NCBI GenBank assembly: GCA_900318685.1
Contig: ONLL01000021.1
Span: 1-64,000, forward strand
Source of the DNA: an uncultured Prevotellaceae bacterium
GTDB taxonomy: Bacteria; Bacteroidota; Bacteroidia; Bacteroidales; Bacteroidaceae
Length of the DNA: 64,000 nucleotides
Direction of reading: 5' to 3'
The translations under genes were made by a program, and so were the position numbers. Position 1 is the stretch's first letter. Every line of letters starts with the position of its first letter. This document shows, piece by piece, positions 40,899-50,138 of this stretch. The notes beneath the pieces were generated by a model that had not been told where the DNA came from, did not search any database, and saw nothing but the letters and a program-made list of their open reading frames with translations.

Positions 40899-41665
40899 TG
40901 AAGATCACATTCTTAGGCACTGGAACATCGTGCGGAGTACCCGTCATAGGCTGCCAATGCGAGGTCTGCCAGAGTAGCGACCAGAAGGACCATCGGCTAC
41001 GCTGCAGCATCCTTGTTGAGACGGATGGCACACGCTTGCTGGTGGACTGCGGACCTGACTTCCGTCAGCAGATCCTGCCCCAGCCCTTTCGTCGCATCGA
41101 CGGCATACTGATCACACACTCACACTATGACCACGTGGGTGGGATGGACGACATCCGTCCCTACTGCCAGTTTGGGGAGATCAATGTCTATGCCGACCCC
41201 ATCGCCTGTAAAGGCATGCTCCAGATGCTACCCTACTGCTTTGCCGAGCATCGCTATCCTGGCGTACCAGCCATAGTACTACATGAAATACATGCAGGCA
41301 AGGCTTTTCGCCTGGGTGACATCGACATTCTGCCCATCGAGGTGATGCACGGCAAGCTGCCCATCCTGGGCTATCGCTTTGGGCGCTTTGCCTATATTAC
41401 TGACATGAAATCCATTGAGCCGTCACAACTGAAACTGCTCAAGGGTGTGGAAGTACTCGTTGTCAATGCCCTGCGTTTTGACAAGCCCCACCACTCCCAC
41501 CAACTGGTGGACGACGCCATCCGCTTCGCACATGAAGTTGGAGCACGGCAGACGCTTCTAACCCACATGTGCCACGACATCGGACTACACAATGAGGTGA
41601 ACCTGCACAGGCTGCCCGCTGACGTGAAGCTGGCCTACGATGGGCAAGAAATCAGTATCCCTTAG
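40895..41665 (+). CDS. Metallo-beta-lactamase-fold hydrolase (PhnP-like)
   Basis: This 256-residue cytoplasmic protein has N-terminus KITFLGTGTSCGVPVIGC followed by Cys-rich CQCEVCQS, the metal motif HSHYDHVGGMDD, and later His residues in EVMHGKLP and LTHMCHDIGLH. It resembles PhnP/ElaC-type phosphodiesterases acting on cyclic or nucleic-acid phosphates; the substrate is unknown. It overlaps murB by 4 bases. Its stop codon overlaps, on the opposite strand, the stop codon of cdd (41662-41665). Confidence 0.86.
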   Translation: MMKITFLGTGTSCGVPVIGCQCEVCQSSDQKDHRLRCSILVETDGTRLLVDCGPDFRQQILPQPFRRIDGILITHSHYDHVGGMDDIRPYCQFGEINVYADPIACKGMLQMLPYCFAEHRYPGVPAIVLHEIHAGKAFRLGDIDILPIEVMHGKLPILGYRFGRFAYITDMKSIEPSQLKLLKGVEVLVVNALRFDKPHHSHQLVDDAIRFAHEVGARQTLLTHMCHDIGLHNEVNLHRLPADVKLAYDGQEISIP

Positions 41666-42135
41666 AACTCCGTGAACGACAGAGGCATGAGGTGGCGAAT
41701 GCCATCCATGACGTAGACGTGATTGCGTCCGTAGAGCAGTATGCGAAGCGGTTTCTGATAGCGTGTCTCCGTCTCGATCATCACCTGCCGGCAGGTACCA
41801 CAGGGCGACACGGGTTCTTCCGTCAGCTGACCTGTAGTATCACGGGCTGCGATAGCCAGCATCACAGGTGCCACATCAGGATGCTGGGCTCCAGCAGCGA
41901 AGATGGCTGAGCGCTCAGCGCATAGGCCTGCAGGAAAGGCAGCATTCTCCTGGTTGCAACCAGGTAGTACGGTACCGTCCTCGAGCATGAGCGCTGCTCC
42001 CACATGGAAATGCGAGTACTTGGCATAAGAACGGCAAGTGGCTTCAATGGCCTGTTGCACCAGTTGCTGCTCGTCATTAGAGAGTTCGTCCATCGTACAC
42101 TGAAAGATGGAAGGCCGTAGTTTTAACTCTTTCAT
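41662..42135 (-). CDS. cdd: Cytidine deaminase
   Basis: This 157-residue zinc enzyme deaminates cytidine and deoxycytidine in pyrimidine salvage. Zinc-site motifs are LCAERSAIF (Cys and catalytic Glu) and PCGTCRQ (two Cys). VGAALMLEDGTVLPGCNQENAAFP contains the substrate region (key parts: VGAALM and GCNQENAAFP). The start at 42135 (MKELKLRPS) overlaps the uvrA stop by 4 bases, so it is translationally coupled to uvrA; a longer upstream frame would lie inside uvrA. Confidence 0.94.
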   Translation of the reverse strand: MKELKLRPSIFQCTMDELSNDEQQLVQQAIEATCRSYAKYSHFHVGAALMLEDGTVLPGCNQENAAFPAGLCAERSAIFAAGAQHPDVAPVMLAIAARDTTGQLTEEPVSPCGTCRQVMIETETRYQKPLRILLYGRNHVYVMDGIRHLMPLSFTEF

Positions 42136-44996
42136 AGTTTTGGTTTTAAGTATTGTCCAGTGATGCTTTGCTTGCACTTGGCAATCTCTTCAGGAGTACC
42201 TGTGCAGACCAGATTGCCTCCTCTGTCGCCACCTTCAGGTCCGAGGTCGATGACATGGTCGGCCTGACAGATGACATCAAGGTTGTGCTCGATAATTAAT
42301 ATGGTATGCCCACGCTCGATGAGCGCGTTCATTGAATCCAGCAGGCGGCGGATATCATGGAAATGAAGTCCTGTGGTGGGCTCGTCGAAGATGAAGAGCG
42401 TAGGTTCCTGACGCTCCTGTCCGATGAAATAGGCAAGCTTTACTCGCTGGTTTTCTCCACCAGAGAGCGTCGAAGAACTCTGACCCAACTTAATATAGCC
42501 AAGACCGACATCTTCAAGTGGTTTCAGACGATTGACGATAATCTTCTGGTTGTGCAGGGTGAAGAACTCCAATGCTTCAGAGATGCTCATATTCAGCACG
42601 TCGTCGATGTTCTTACCCTGGAAACGCACATCCAGAATGTCACGCTTGAAACGATGCCCGTGGCAGGACTCGCACTCAAGCACGAGGTCGGCCATAAACT
42701 GCATCTCGACAGTAATCGTGCCAGCTCCCTTGCATTCATCACAGCGTCCTCCGTCAGTATTGAAAGAGAAGTACTGGGCAGTGAACCCCATCTGCTGTGC
42801 CAAGGGCTGTGCAGCAAAGAGATCGCGAATGGCATCATATGCCTTCACGTAAGTGGCAGGATTGGAGCGTGACGACTTGCCAATGGGGTTCTGGTCGACG
42901 AACTCAACCCTGCTGATGGCATCCACATCGCCAGTCAGGCCTCCATATTCGCCAGGGGCATCGCAAGCATCGCCCATGTGACGTCGGAGTGCAGGATAGA
43001 GGATTCCTTTGACAAGGGTGGACTTGCCCGATCCGCTTACTCCCGTGACAACAGTCATCACATTAAGCGGAAACTCGACGTCGATGCCTCGCAAATTATT
43101 CATACGGGCACCTTTCACATCGATGTGTCTGTTCCAAGGGCGACGGCTCGCAGGTATGGGCATGCTGTCGATGCCCTGCAAGAATTGGAGGGTGTAGCTT
43201 CTGGAAAGACTTGATTCGCTGACTTTGCCTGTCTTGCCGTTTTTGGATGTCTTACTGTTTTTGCCTGTTTGATTGGTGATACTGGATATGGGGCCAGCAA
43301 AGACAATCTCTCCGCCAAAGCGACCTGCATCTGGTCCTACGTCGACAAGATAGTCGGCTGCTCGCATGATTTCCTCGTCGTGCTCCACCACTACCACCGT
43401 ATTGCCCAGTGCCTGTAGTTCTTTCAGCACATGAATAAGGCGGGCAGTGTCACGTGAGTGAAGACCGATGCTTGGCTCATCAAGTATATACAGCGAACCC
43501 ACCAGGCTGGATCCAAGCGATGTGCAAAGGTTGATGCGCTGACTCTCACCACCAGAGAGAGAGTTGGACAGACGATTGAGTGTCAGATATCCAAGGCCCA
43601 CATCCAGAAGGAACTGCAAGCGATTGCGAATCTCTGTCAGCAGGCGTCGTCCCACTTCAGCATCATGGTCGGAGAGTTGCAGTTGAGCAAACCATTCCTG
43701 CAGTCTTACCACAGGCATCTGCACCAAGTCAGTGATGCTGCGACCGCCTATCTTCACATAGTCTGCCTCAGGTTTCAGACGTGTTCCATGACACTTTGGA
43801 CATTTCGTCTTACCCCTATAGCGGCTCATCATCACACGATACTGAATCTTGTACTGATTCTCCTTCACCATCTGGAAGAAAGAATCAATGCAAGGTTTCT
43901 CGCCCAGCGGCAGACGACGGTCACTGGGCAATCCATGCCACAGCCAGTCGCGCTGTTTCTGAGTAAGGTTATAATAAGGTTCAAATATGGGGAAATCGTC
44001 CTTAGGAGCATGCTGGATGAACCATTTCTGCCATTCGCCCATCTTCTCACCATGCCAAGGAACAACACATCCGTCATAGACTGACAGTGACGTATTAGGG
44101 ATGACCAAACGCTCGTCGATACCTATGATCATACCAAATCCCTGACACTCTGGGCACGCGCCAATGGGAGAATTGAACGAGAAGGTCTGGTCGGTAGGTT
44201 CTTCGAAGGTGATACCGTCGGCCTCGAAACGAGTGGAGAAGTCATAGGTCAGGCCCGAGGGCATGACCATCATCCTCAACTGTCCCTGCCCTTCATAAAA
44301 GGCAGTCTCGGCAGAATCTACCAGACGTGCAATAGTATCCTTAGAGTCATCGGCTGAAAGGCGGTCGATGACCAGATACAACTGTTGGTCATAAGAAGAA
44401 AGTGACGTGTCGCGCTTCGACTCCAGCCAGTCGTCGATGCGATGAAAATCTCCATCGGCATAAATGCGGCTATAGCCTTGTAGCACGCTGGCTTTGAGAT
44501 GAAGCTCAAGCGTGCGTCCCTCAGGCACCACCAGAGGAGCCATGATCACAAACTTCGTTCCTCGTGAGAACTCCAGCATCTTTTGCACCACATCCTCCGT
44601 AGAGTGTTTCTTCACCTCCTCACCCGATACAGGCGAGAAGGTATGTCCGATGCGGGCGAAGAGCAGGCGCAGGTATTCGTAGATCTCCGTCGACGTACCT
44701 ACAGTGCTGCGAGGATTACGTGCGATGACTTTCTGCTCAATAGCTATAGCAGGAGGAATGCCGCGGATGAAGTCGCACTCGGGCTTGTTCATACGTCCCA
44801 GGAACTGGCGGGCGTAGCTGCTGAGCGACTCCACATAGCGCCGCTGACCCTCGGCATAAAGTGTGTCGAAGGCCAGCGACGACTTGCCCGAGCCTGAAAC
44901 TCCGGCAATGACGATGAACTTTCCTTGCGGAAGGCGCACGTCAACATTCTTCAGATTGTTGACGCGTGCCCCTTTTATTTCAATATATTCAGCCAT
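42132..44996 (-). CDS. uvrA: Excinuclease ABC subunit A
   Basis: This 954-residue ATPase recognises bulky DNA lesions and loads UvrB in nucleotide excision repair. Two ABC halves are present: P-loops GVSGSGKSSLAFDT and GVSGSGKSTLVKG, signatures NSLSGGESQRI and STLSGGENQRV. The C-terminal zinc finger CDECKGAG...CESCHGH is intact, and CPECQGFG and CPKCHGT are present in the first half. A low-complexity insert rich in Lys, Thr, Ser and Gly (encoded at about 43220-43275) lies before the second half. The gene follows pepD with no gap and overlaps cdd. Confidence 0.97.
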   Translation of the reverse strand: MAEYIEIKGARVNNLKNVDVRLPQGKFIVIAGVSGSGKSSLAFDTLYAEGQRRYVESLSSYARQFLGRMNKPECDFIRGIPPAIAIEQKVIARNPRSTVGTSTEIYEYLRLLFARIGHTFSPVSGEEVKKHSTEDVVQKMLEFSRGTKFVIMAPLVVPEGRTLELHLKASVLQGYSRIYADGDFHRIDDWLESKRDTSLSSYDQQLYLVIDRLSADDSKDTIARLVDSAETAFYEGQGQLRMMVMPSGLTYDFSTRFEADGITFEEPTDQTFSFNSPIGACPECQGFGMIIGIDERLVIPNTSLSVYDGCVVPWHGEKMGEWQKWFIQHAPKDDFPIFEPYYNLTQKQRDWLWHGLPSDRRLPLGEKPCIDSFFQMVKENQYKIQYRVMMSRYRGKTKCPKCHGTRLKPEADYVKIGGRSITDLVQMPVVRLQEWFAQLQLSDHDAEVGRRLLTEIRNRLQFLLDVGLGYLTLNRLSNSLSGGESQRINLCTSLGSSLVGSLYILDEPSIGLHSRDTARLIHVLKELQALGNTVVVVEHDEEIMRAADYLVDVGPDAGRFGGEIVFAGPISSITNQTGKNSKTSKNGKTGKVSESSLSRSYTLQFLQGIDSMPIPASRRPWNRHIDVKGARMNNLRGIDVEFPLNVMTVVTGVSGSGKSTLVKGILYPALRRHMGDACDAPGEYGGLTGDVDAISRVEFVDQNPIGKSSRSNPATYVKAYDAIRDLFAAQPLAQQMGFTAQYFSFNTDGGRCDECKGAGTITVEMQFMADLVLECESCHGHRFKRDILDVRFQGKNIDDVLNMSISEALEFFTLHNQKIIVNRLKPLEDVGLGYIKLGQSSSTLSGGENQRVKLAYFIGQERQEPTLFIFDEPTTGLHFHDIRRLLDSMNALIERGHTILIIEHNLDVICQADHVIDLGPEGGDRGGNLVCTGTPEEIAKCKQSITGQYLKPKL

Positions 44997-46448
44997 TTAA
45001 ATGCGTTTCAGCACCATCAGCAGGTGATCCCACACCATCTGAACGGTGGGGATGAGCAGGCGCTCGTCGGGTGTGTGAACATCGCGCAGCGTAGGACCGA
45101 AGCTCACCATATCGAGATTGGGATAGCGCTCAGAGAAGAGTCCGCACTCCAGGCCTGCATGTATGCCCCTTACGACGGGATCCTTACCAAACAGTTCTTT
45201 GTAGCAGCTGACCACCGTATCACGCAGCTTGCTCTCAGCGCGCATCTTCCATGCTGGATATCCGTCGCTGCTCCATGCCTCGGCACCAGCCAGTTGGAAG
45301 GTGGCCACGATGGTTGCACACATATTGTCGAGGTTTGACATCACGTTCGAGCGTTGCGACGACAGGATGTTCAGCTCGTTCTCCGTCGAGTGGATGGCAG
45401 CTATATTAGAAGATGTCTCGACCATGCCGTTCAAGGCAGGATCCTGGCAGATGGCATAGATGCCGTTGTCCACGGCCTGCAGCGCCCAGACGAAGTTACG
45501 TGCCACCGTCGGCTCGATGACAGCCTCAGGCTCGCAGCTCTCCATCGACCACACCATCTGAGTGTCAGTGACGTGGAACTCGTCGGCCACCTGAGCAGCG
45601 AAGACATTCCAGTCGGCTTTGACATTCTCCTTGACATTCTGAGGAACGGCAATGATGAACTGTCCGTCGCGAGGAATGGCATTATGCAGCTTACCAGAAT
45701 GGAACTGTGCCAGGCATACACCCTCATAGCGGTTCATGGTCTGGAAGAGGAAGCGGCCCAGCAGCTTAATGGCATTGGCACGCTTCTTGTTGATATCGTC
45801 ACCTGAGTGGCCACCGTTCAGTCCCTTCAGCTGTGCCTTGAGGAAGAAAGCATCGGCGGCAGGCTCGACACGCTGGAAGGAGAACTTAGCCGTGGTATTA
45901 CGGCCTCCGGCACAGGACACGAAGATCTCGCCCTCATCCTCTGAGTCGAGATTGATGAGATAGTCACCCGTCATGAACCCGGCCTTCATTCCCTCGGCAC
46001 CACTTAGTCCAGTCTCCTCATCACGAGTGAAGACACACTCCAGCGGACCGTGCTCTATGTCTTCAGCCTCGAGAATGGCCAGCTCAATGGCACATCCTAT
46101 GCCATCGTCAGCACCCAGCGTCGTACCCTTTGCCCGCAGCCACTCGCCGTCGACGTATGTCTGGATGGCATCATTGTCAAAGTCGAAATCCACATCGACC
46201 AGCTTGTCGCAAACCATATCCATATGACTCTGAAGGATGACGGTCTTACGATTCTCATATCCAGGGGTGGCTGGCTTGCGGATAATCACATTGCCCGTTT
46301 CGTCGACTTTGGTGTCCAATCCGTGGCTCTTTCCCCACTCCGTGAGGTACTCAATCATCTTCTCCTCGCGCTTCGAAGGACGGGGAATACTGTTAATCTT
46401 TGCAAACTGAGCAAAGACAGATGCAGGTTTTAACTCGTTTTTATTCAT
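44997..46448 (-). CDS. pepD: Aminoacyl-histidine dipeptidase (M20 family)
   Basis: This 483-residue zinc dipeptidase of the M20C type (PepD, Xaa-His dipeptidase) is probably cytoplasmic. Metal and catalytic motifs are QSHMDMVCDK, GADDGIGCA, RDEETGLSGAEG and the C-terminal GIHAGLECGLF. Length is typical. It heads the minus-strand run pepD-uvrA-cdd: the uvrA ATG follows immediately after the pepD stop. No clear TAnnTTTG box is visible in front of it. Confidence 0.94.
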   Translation of the reverse strand: MNKNELKPASVFAQFAKINSIPRPSKREEKMIEYLTEWGKSHGLDTKVDETGNVIIRKPATPGYENRKTVILQSHMDMVCDKLVDVDFDFDNDAIQTYVDGEWLRAKGTTLGADDGIGCAIELAILEAEDIEHGPLECVFTRDEETGLSGAEGMKAGFMTGDYLINLDSEDEGEIFVSCAGGRNTTAKFSFQRVEPAADAFFLKAQLKGLNGGHSGDDINKKRANAIKLLGRFLFQTMNRYEGVCLAQFHSGKLHNAIPRDGQFIIAVPQNVKENVKADWNVFAAQVADEFHVTDTQMVWSMESCEPEAVIEPTVARNFVWALQAVDNGIYAICQDPALNGMVETSSNIAAIHSTENELNILSSQRSNVMSNLDNMCATIVATFQLAGAEAWSSDGYPAWKMRAESKLRDTVVSCYKELFGKDPVVRGIHAGLECGLFSERYPNLDMVSFGPTLRDVHTPDERLLIPTVQMVWDHLLMVLKRI

Positions 46449-46487
46449 TTTTAATGCTTATTATAAAGTGATTCCAATTAAAATGTT

Positions 46488-46495
46488 TAACTTTG
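46488..46495 (+). promoter_or_regulatory. -7 box (TAACTTTG)
   Basis: TAACTTTG-CA lies about 85 bases upstream of the small membrane protein gene. A hairpin TTTTGC-ACC-GCAAAA (46556-46570) sits between box and start codon. Confidence 0.6.
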
Positions 46496-46579
46496 CACCC
46501 GAATTACGGGGCTCTTCTCGGCAGTAAGCGGCATCAGTGTCGTATCATACTCGAGTTTTGCACCGCAAAATTAATAAAA

Positions 46580-46792
46580 ATGATTGGAATAATCGTCATT
46601 GTCACGTTAATAATTGCTATCGCGGTAGCTTTTTTATGCGTAAAAGTGTTTTTTCGGAGGAATGGGAGCTTCTCATCGCAGCATATTCATGACTCTGAAG
46701 CCATGCGCGAGCGTGGCATCCACTGTGTCCTGGACCAAGACCGTGAGATGCGCCAGCGCAATCGGTTAGCCGTCAGTGAGAGATCAAAATAA
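46580..46792 (+). CDS. Small single-span membrane protein
   Basis: This 70-residue protein begins MIGIIVIVTLIIAIAVAFLC, one membrane helix, followed by basic KVFFRRNGSF (so the tail is probably cytoplasmic) and a hydrophilic tail with HIHDSEAMRERGIHCVLDQD. I recognise no named family, although Bacteroidetes carry similar short helix-plus-tail proteins. It lies 15 bases before the OmpH-like gene and downstream of its own promoter, so expression is likely. Confidence 0.7.
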   Translation: MIGIIVIVTLIIAIAVAFLCVKVFFRRNGSFSSQHIHDSEAMRERGIHCVLDQDREMRQRNRLAVSERSK

Positions 46793-46807
46793 AACAATAA
46801 AAACAAA

Positions 46808-47377
46808 ATGAAAAAGAACATTATCAAGACCCTTTCCCTACTGGCCGTCGTCGCAATGATGGCCTCGTGCAACAACAAACCCTCGAAGATGGACGACGCT
46901 GCTGAAGAAGAGCAGCAGCAGACCATGCGCATCGCCTATGTCGAGCTCGACTCACTCACTGAGCATTACGAGTATGCCAAGGTGATGAAAGACTCGCTGG
47001 AGAAGATGAGTGCCAACGCTACGAACGTGCTCAGCAACAAGGACAAGGAGCTGGAGCGCTCGTACAACAGTATTCAGACGAAGTTGCAGAACAATGGGTT
47101 CACCAGCGAACAGCAGTACAAGACTGCCGTGGCCGCTTTCGAGCAGGAGCGCAACAACCGTGTTGCCCTGGAGGCTCGCCTGAGCAATGAGCTGGCACAG
47201 AAGCAGGCCGACTTCCTCAAGACACTTCAAGACAGTCTCGACCACTTCCTGGCTGAATACAACAAGGATAAGAAGTTCGACCTGATCCTCAATAAGGCCA
47301 CCGTCCTCTATTCCGACCAGAAGTACGACATCACTCAGGACGTCATCAACGGCCTTAACAACCGCTACACCAAGTAA
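46808..47377 (+). CDS. OmpH/Skp-family lipoprotein
   Basis: This 189-residue protein has a signal peptide MKKNIIKTLSLLAVVAMMASC with lipobox (Cys21). The mature part resembles OmpH/Skp periplasmic chaperones: an initial beta strand RIAYVELDSL, then a long coiled-coil-like helical stretch (SLEKMSANATNVLSNKDKEL, QEQYKT-like and ALEARLSNELAQKQADFL regions) and the closing FDLILNKATVLYSDQKYDITQ. Skp-like proteins hold unfolded outer-membrane proteins; anchoring by lipid is unusual for classic Skp but common in Bacteroidetes versions. Confidence 0.82.
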   Translation: MKKNIIKTLSLLAVVAMMASCNNKPSKMDDAAEEEQQQTMRIAYVELDSLTEHYEYAKVMKDSLEKMSANATNVLSNKDKELERSYNSIQTKLQNNGFTSEQQYKTAVAAFEQERNNRVALEARLSNELAQKQADFLKTLQDSLDHFLAEYNKDKKFDLILNKATVLYSDQKYDITQDVINGLNNRYTK

Positions 47378-47443
47378 GCGGAAAAGGTTTGGGGGCATCA
47401 GCTGCCATATAATCGTTCGTCGAAAAATCGAAAATTAATCCAG

Positions 47444-48748
47444 ATGGTTCTCATCATTGTCCTAATGCTCTTGTTCAGCTACCTGCTGATAGCCACTGGC
47501 CACCTTACGGGGGTCAACAAGGCGGCCATTGCCACCTTCCTGGGCACCATCAGCTGGGTAGTGTTTGTCATTTGGAGCAAGGATTTCAGCCAGGAAGTGT
47601 TCCTTAGTTCTGTGGGGCGTGCCGCCGCCATCGTCATGTTCCTCCTGGCCACGATGTCGATCATCGAGATTTTAAACAACAACGGCTGTTTCGACTTCAT
47701 CAACGAATGGATTCGCACGCGCAACCCCAAACGGCTGCTGTGGACCATCACGCTGGCCACGTTCGTCCTTTCTGCCACCCTCGACAACCTTGCCACGACC
47801 ATGCTGATGCTCGTCATCATGCATAGCATCGTGAGAAGCCGTTCGCAGCGCATGCTCATCGGCTCAGCCATCGTACTGGCTGCTTGTTGCGGCGGCTGCT
47901 TCACAGTCATCGGCGACTGCACGGGTCTGCTGCTCTGGGGCGACGAGGCCGTCACGGCCACACAGTTCTCGGCTCGTCTGGCCCTGCCAGCCTTGGTGGC
48001 TTGGATTGTTCCTACGATCTTCATCAATCGTGAACTGCCAGGTCGTCTCGACATTGAATGGACTGTAGCCCCCTATCGTGGCGACGATACGCGTCTGAAC
48101 CGCTGGCAACGACTGCTGATGCTCGTTGTAGGCATAGGCGGACTATGGTTCATCCCCACTTTCCTCAGCCTCACGCGCCTGTCGCCCTTCTTGGGAGCTC
48201 TCTGCGTGCTGGCAGTGCTGTGGGTGGTCAACGAGGCGTTCAACCGCAAGCTGATGAATGCCGACCAGATGTCGCAGCGCCGCTTCCCACGCGTATTACA
48301 ATATGGTGCCATCCAGCAGATGCTCTTCGTCATGGGCATTATGCTTGGCTTTGGCGCTGCAGCTGAGACAGGTGTGCTCAGCGCGATCGCGCGATGGGTC
48401 GAGGCCAACGTGGGCAGCATCTGGATCATCGGCATCATCTCTGGCTTCCTGTCAGGTCTGATCGACATGTTCACCATAGCCGTCAGCGACATTTCCATTG
48501 CGCAGTCGCTGCACGGGCTGACAGCAGCCACAGGTCCTTATGCACAGAACGGTGCGTTCTGGCTCATCACGGCCTATACCACTGCCGTGGGAGGCTGTCT
48601 GCTCTCCGTAGGAAGTGCTTGCGGCATAGCTCTCATGCAGATGGAACACATACGCCTGAGCTGGTACCTGCGACGCATTGCTCCAAAAGTGCTCATAGGC
48701 TGGCTCTTGGGTATGGCCGTTCTTTATGCTGAGACCATTCTCTTCTGA
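47444..48748 (+). CDS. NhaD-like ion transporter (IT superfamily)
   Basis: This 434-residue inner-membrane protein has about 11-12 hydrophobic helices. It resembles NhaD sodium/proton antiporters: N-terminal LLFSYLLIATGHLTGVNKAA, NNNGCFDFI, ATLDNLATTMLMLVIMH with polar residues inside a helix, and GCFTVIGDCTG. It could exchange Na+ for H+ or carry another anion or cation; the sequence alone does not decide. No partner genes are adjacent; pfkA follows. Confidence 0.75.
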   Translation: MVLIIVLMLLFSYLLIATGHLTGVNKAAIATFLGTISWVVFVIWSKDFSQEVFLSSVGRAAAIVMFLLATMSIIEILNNNGCFDFINEWIRTRNPKRLLWTITLATFVLSATLDNLATTMLMLVIMHSIVRSRSQRMLIGSAIVLAACCGGCFTVIGDCTGLLLWGDEAVTATQFSARLALPALVAWIVPTIFINRELPGRLDIEWTVAPYRGDDTRLNRWQRLLMLVVGIGGLWFIPTFLSLTRLSPFLGALCVLAVLWVVNEAFNRKLMNADQMSQRRFPRVLQYGAIQQMLFVMGIMLGFGAAAETGVLSAIARWVEANVGSIWIIGIISGFLSGLIDMFTIAVSDISIAQSLHGLTAATGPYAQNGAFWLITAYTTAVGGCLLSVGSACGIALMQMEHIRLSWYLRRIAPKVLIGWLLGMAVLYAETILF

Positions 48749-48794
48749 AACCATTTACCAACAAAACATCACCTAACATTATTACCCTACAACT

Positions 48795-49772
48795 ATGCCT
48801 AAAATCAAAACTATCGGAATTCTCACCTCTGGAGGTGATGCGCCTGGCATGAATGCGGCCATACGTGCCGTGACACGAGCAGGCATCTACAACGGATTCA
48901 CTATCAAAGGCATCTATCGAGGCTATGACGGACTCATCAAGGGCGAGGTGCGACAGTTCACCACTGAGAACGTGTCAGGCATCATCACCCGTGGTGGTAC
49001 CATCCTGAAGACTGCCCGTTCCAAGGAGTTCATGACTCCTGAGGGCATGCAGAAAGCCTATGAGACCTGCCAGCGTGAGGAGATCGACGCCCTCGTTGTC
49101 ATAGGTGGCAACGGCTCCCTCACTGGCGCCCGTAACTTTGGCATGGAGTTCGACTTCCCCGTTATCGGTCTGCCTGGCACCATCGACAACGACCTCTATG
49201 GTACTGACTCTACCATTGGCTACGACACCACGATGAACACCATCATGGAGTGCGTCGACCGCATCCGCGATACTGCCAACTCCCACGAGCGCATCTTCTT
49301 TGTCGAGGTGATGGGACGTGACGCAGGTTTCCTCGCCCAGAACTCAGCTATCGCCTGTGGTGCCGAGGCCGCCATCATCCCTGAGGACATGACTGACGTA
49401 GACCAGCTGGCACAGTTCATGGGTCGTGGCATCCGCAAGTCCAAGAAGTCGTGCATCGTCATCGTGTCAGAGAGTCCAAAGTGTGGTGCCCTCTACTATG
49501 CCGACCGTGTGAAGAAGGAATTCCCAGGGTTCGACGTGCGTGTGTCCATCCTCGGACACCTGCAGCGTGGCGGCTCTCCCTCGGCCCACGACCGCATCCT
49601 CGCCTCGCGTACTGGCGTGGGAGCCATCGAGGCCATCCGTCAGGGTCAGCGAAACATCATGGTGGGCGTGCGCAACAACGAGATTGTCTACGTTCCCTTC
49701 TCTGAGTGCATCCGCACTGACAAGCCCTTCGACAAGAAGCTCATCAAGGTCCTCGACGAACTCAGCATTTAA
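48795..49772 (+). CDS. pfkA: ATP-dependent 6-phosphofructokinase
   Basis: This 325-residue glycolytic enzyme phosphorylates fructose 6-phosphate. Motifs are [15 protein letters not shown] (nucleotide site), [24 protein letters not shown] (catalytic Asp in TIDND) and [16 protein letters not shown] with Asn rather than Asp in the GGDGS position differs from many ATP-using enzymes but is seen in Bacteroidetes; a phosphate donor other than ATP cannot be fully excluded. A UUCG-loop terminator follows the stop. Confidence 0.94.
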   Translation: MPKIKTIGILTSGGDAPGMNAAIRAVTRAGIYNGFTIKGIYRGYDGLIKGEVRQFTTENVSGIITRGGTILKTARSKEFMTPEGMQKAYETCQREEIDALVVIGGNGSLTGARNFGMEFDFPVIGLPGTIDNDLYGTDSTIGYDTTMNTIMECVDRIRDTANSHERIFFVEVMGRDAGFLAQNSAIACGAEAAIIPEDMTDVDQLAQFMGRGIRKSKKSCIVIVSESPKCGALYYADRVKKEFPGFDVRVSILGHLQRGGSPSAHDRILASRTGVGAIEAIRQGQRNIMVGVRNNEIVYVPFSECIRTDKPFDKKLIKVLDELSI

Positions 49773-49797
49773 TCCTTCATACAATACCACCAAAAGC

Positions 49798-49831
49798 AAA
49801 CGCCGGCATTTCGATGTCGGCGTTTACTTTT
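49798..49831. terminator. Bidirectional intrinsic terminator after pfkA
   Basis: A stem of 12 pairs (49798-49809 with 49814-49825, one G-T) closes on a TTCG loop (49810-49813) and is followed by ACTTTTT on the plus strand. On the minus strand it is followed by GCTTTTG, so it also serves the TSCPD operon. Confidence 0.9.
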
Positions 49832-49836
49832 TGGGG

Positions 49837-50109
49837 TTAGTCTGACAGCGGCTGCTCCTTCAGCAGTTCCAGCGCACGACAGAGCTGGTCAGGACAGGAT
49901 GTTCTCTTGGTGCCGCAGCGAATGCCATCGAGACGCTTGATGACATCGTCAATATGCTGTCCACGCACGAGCAGAGAGATGCCCTGCAGGTTGCCGTTGC
50001 ATCCACCTAGGAAGAACACCTGCTGGATGATGTTGTTTTCGTCACAGGTCACGTCGATGAGTTGCGAGCAGGTGCCTGTGGTCTGATACTGGATGTGCTT
50101 TGTTGCCAT
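49837..50109 (-). CDS. TSCPD domain-containing protein (TIGR03905 type)
   Basis: This 90-residue protein has the pattern TGTCSQLIDVT, VFFLGGCNGNLQGIS, LDGIRCGTKRTSCPDQLCRAL, matching the TIGR03905 family, whose TSCPD motif gives the name (related to a domain in some ribonucleotide reductases). Three or four Cys suggest metal binding or redox chemistry. It is the last gene of the long minus-strand run, 29 bases after the surface protein gene. Its precise function is unknown. Confidence 0.85.
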   Translation of the reverse strand: MATKHIQYQTTGTCSQLIDVTCDENNIIQQVFFLGGCNGNLQGISLLVRGQHIDDVIKRLDGIRCGTKRTSCPDQLCRALELLKEQPLSD

Positions 50110-50138
50110 ACTTCTTTCAGTTTTTGAGTTGATACTTA

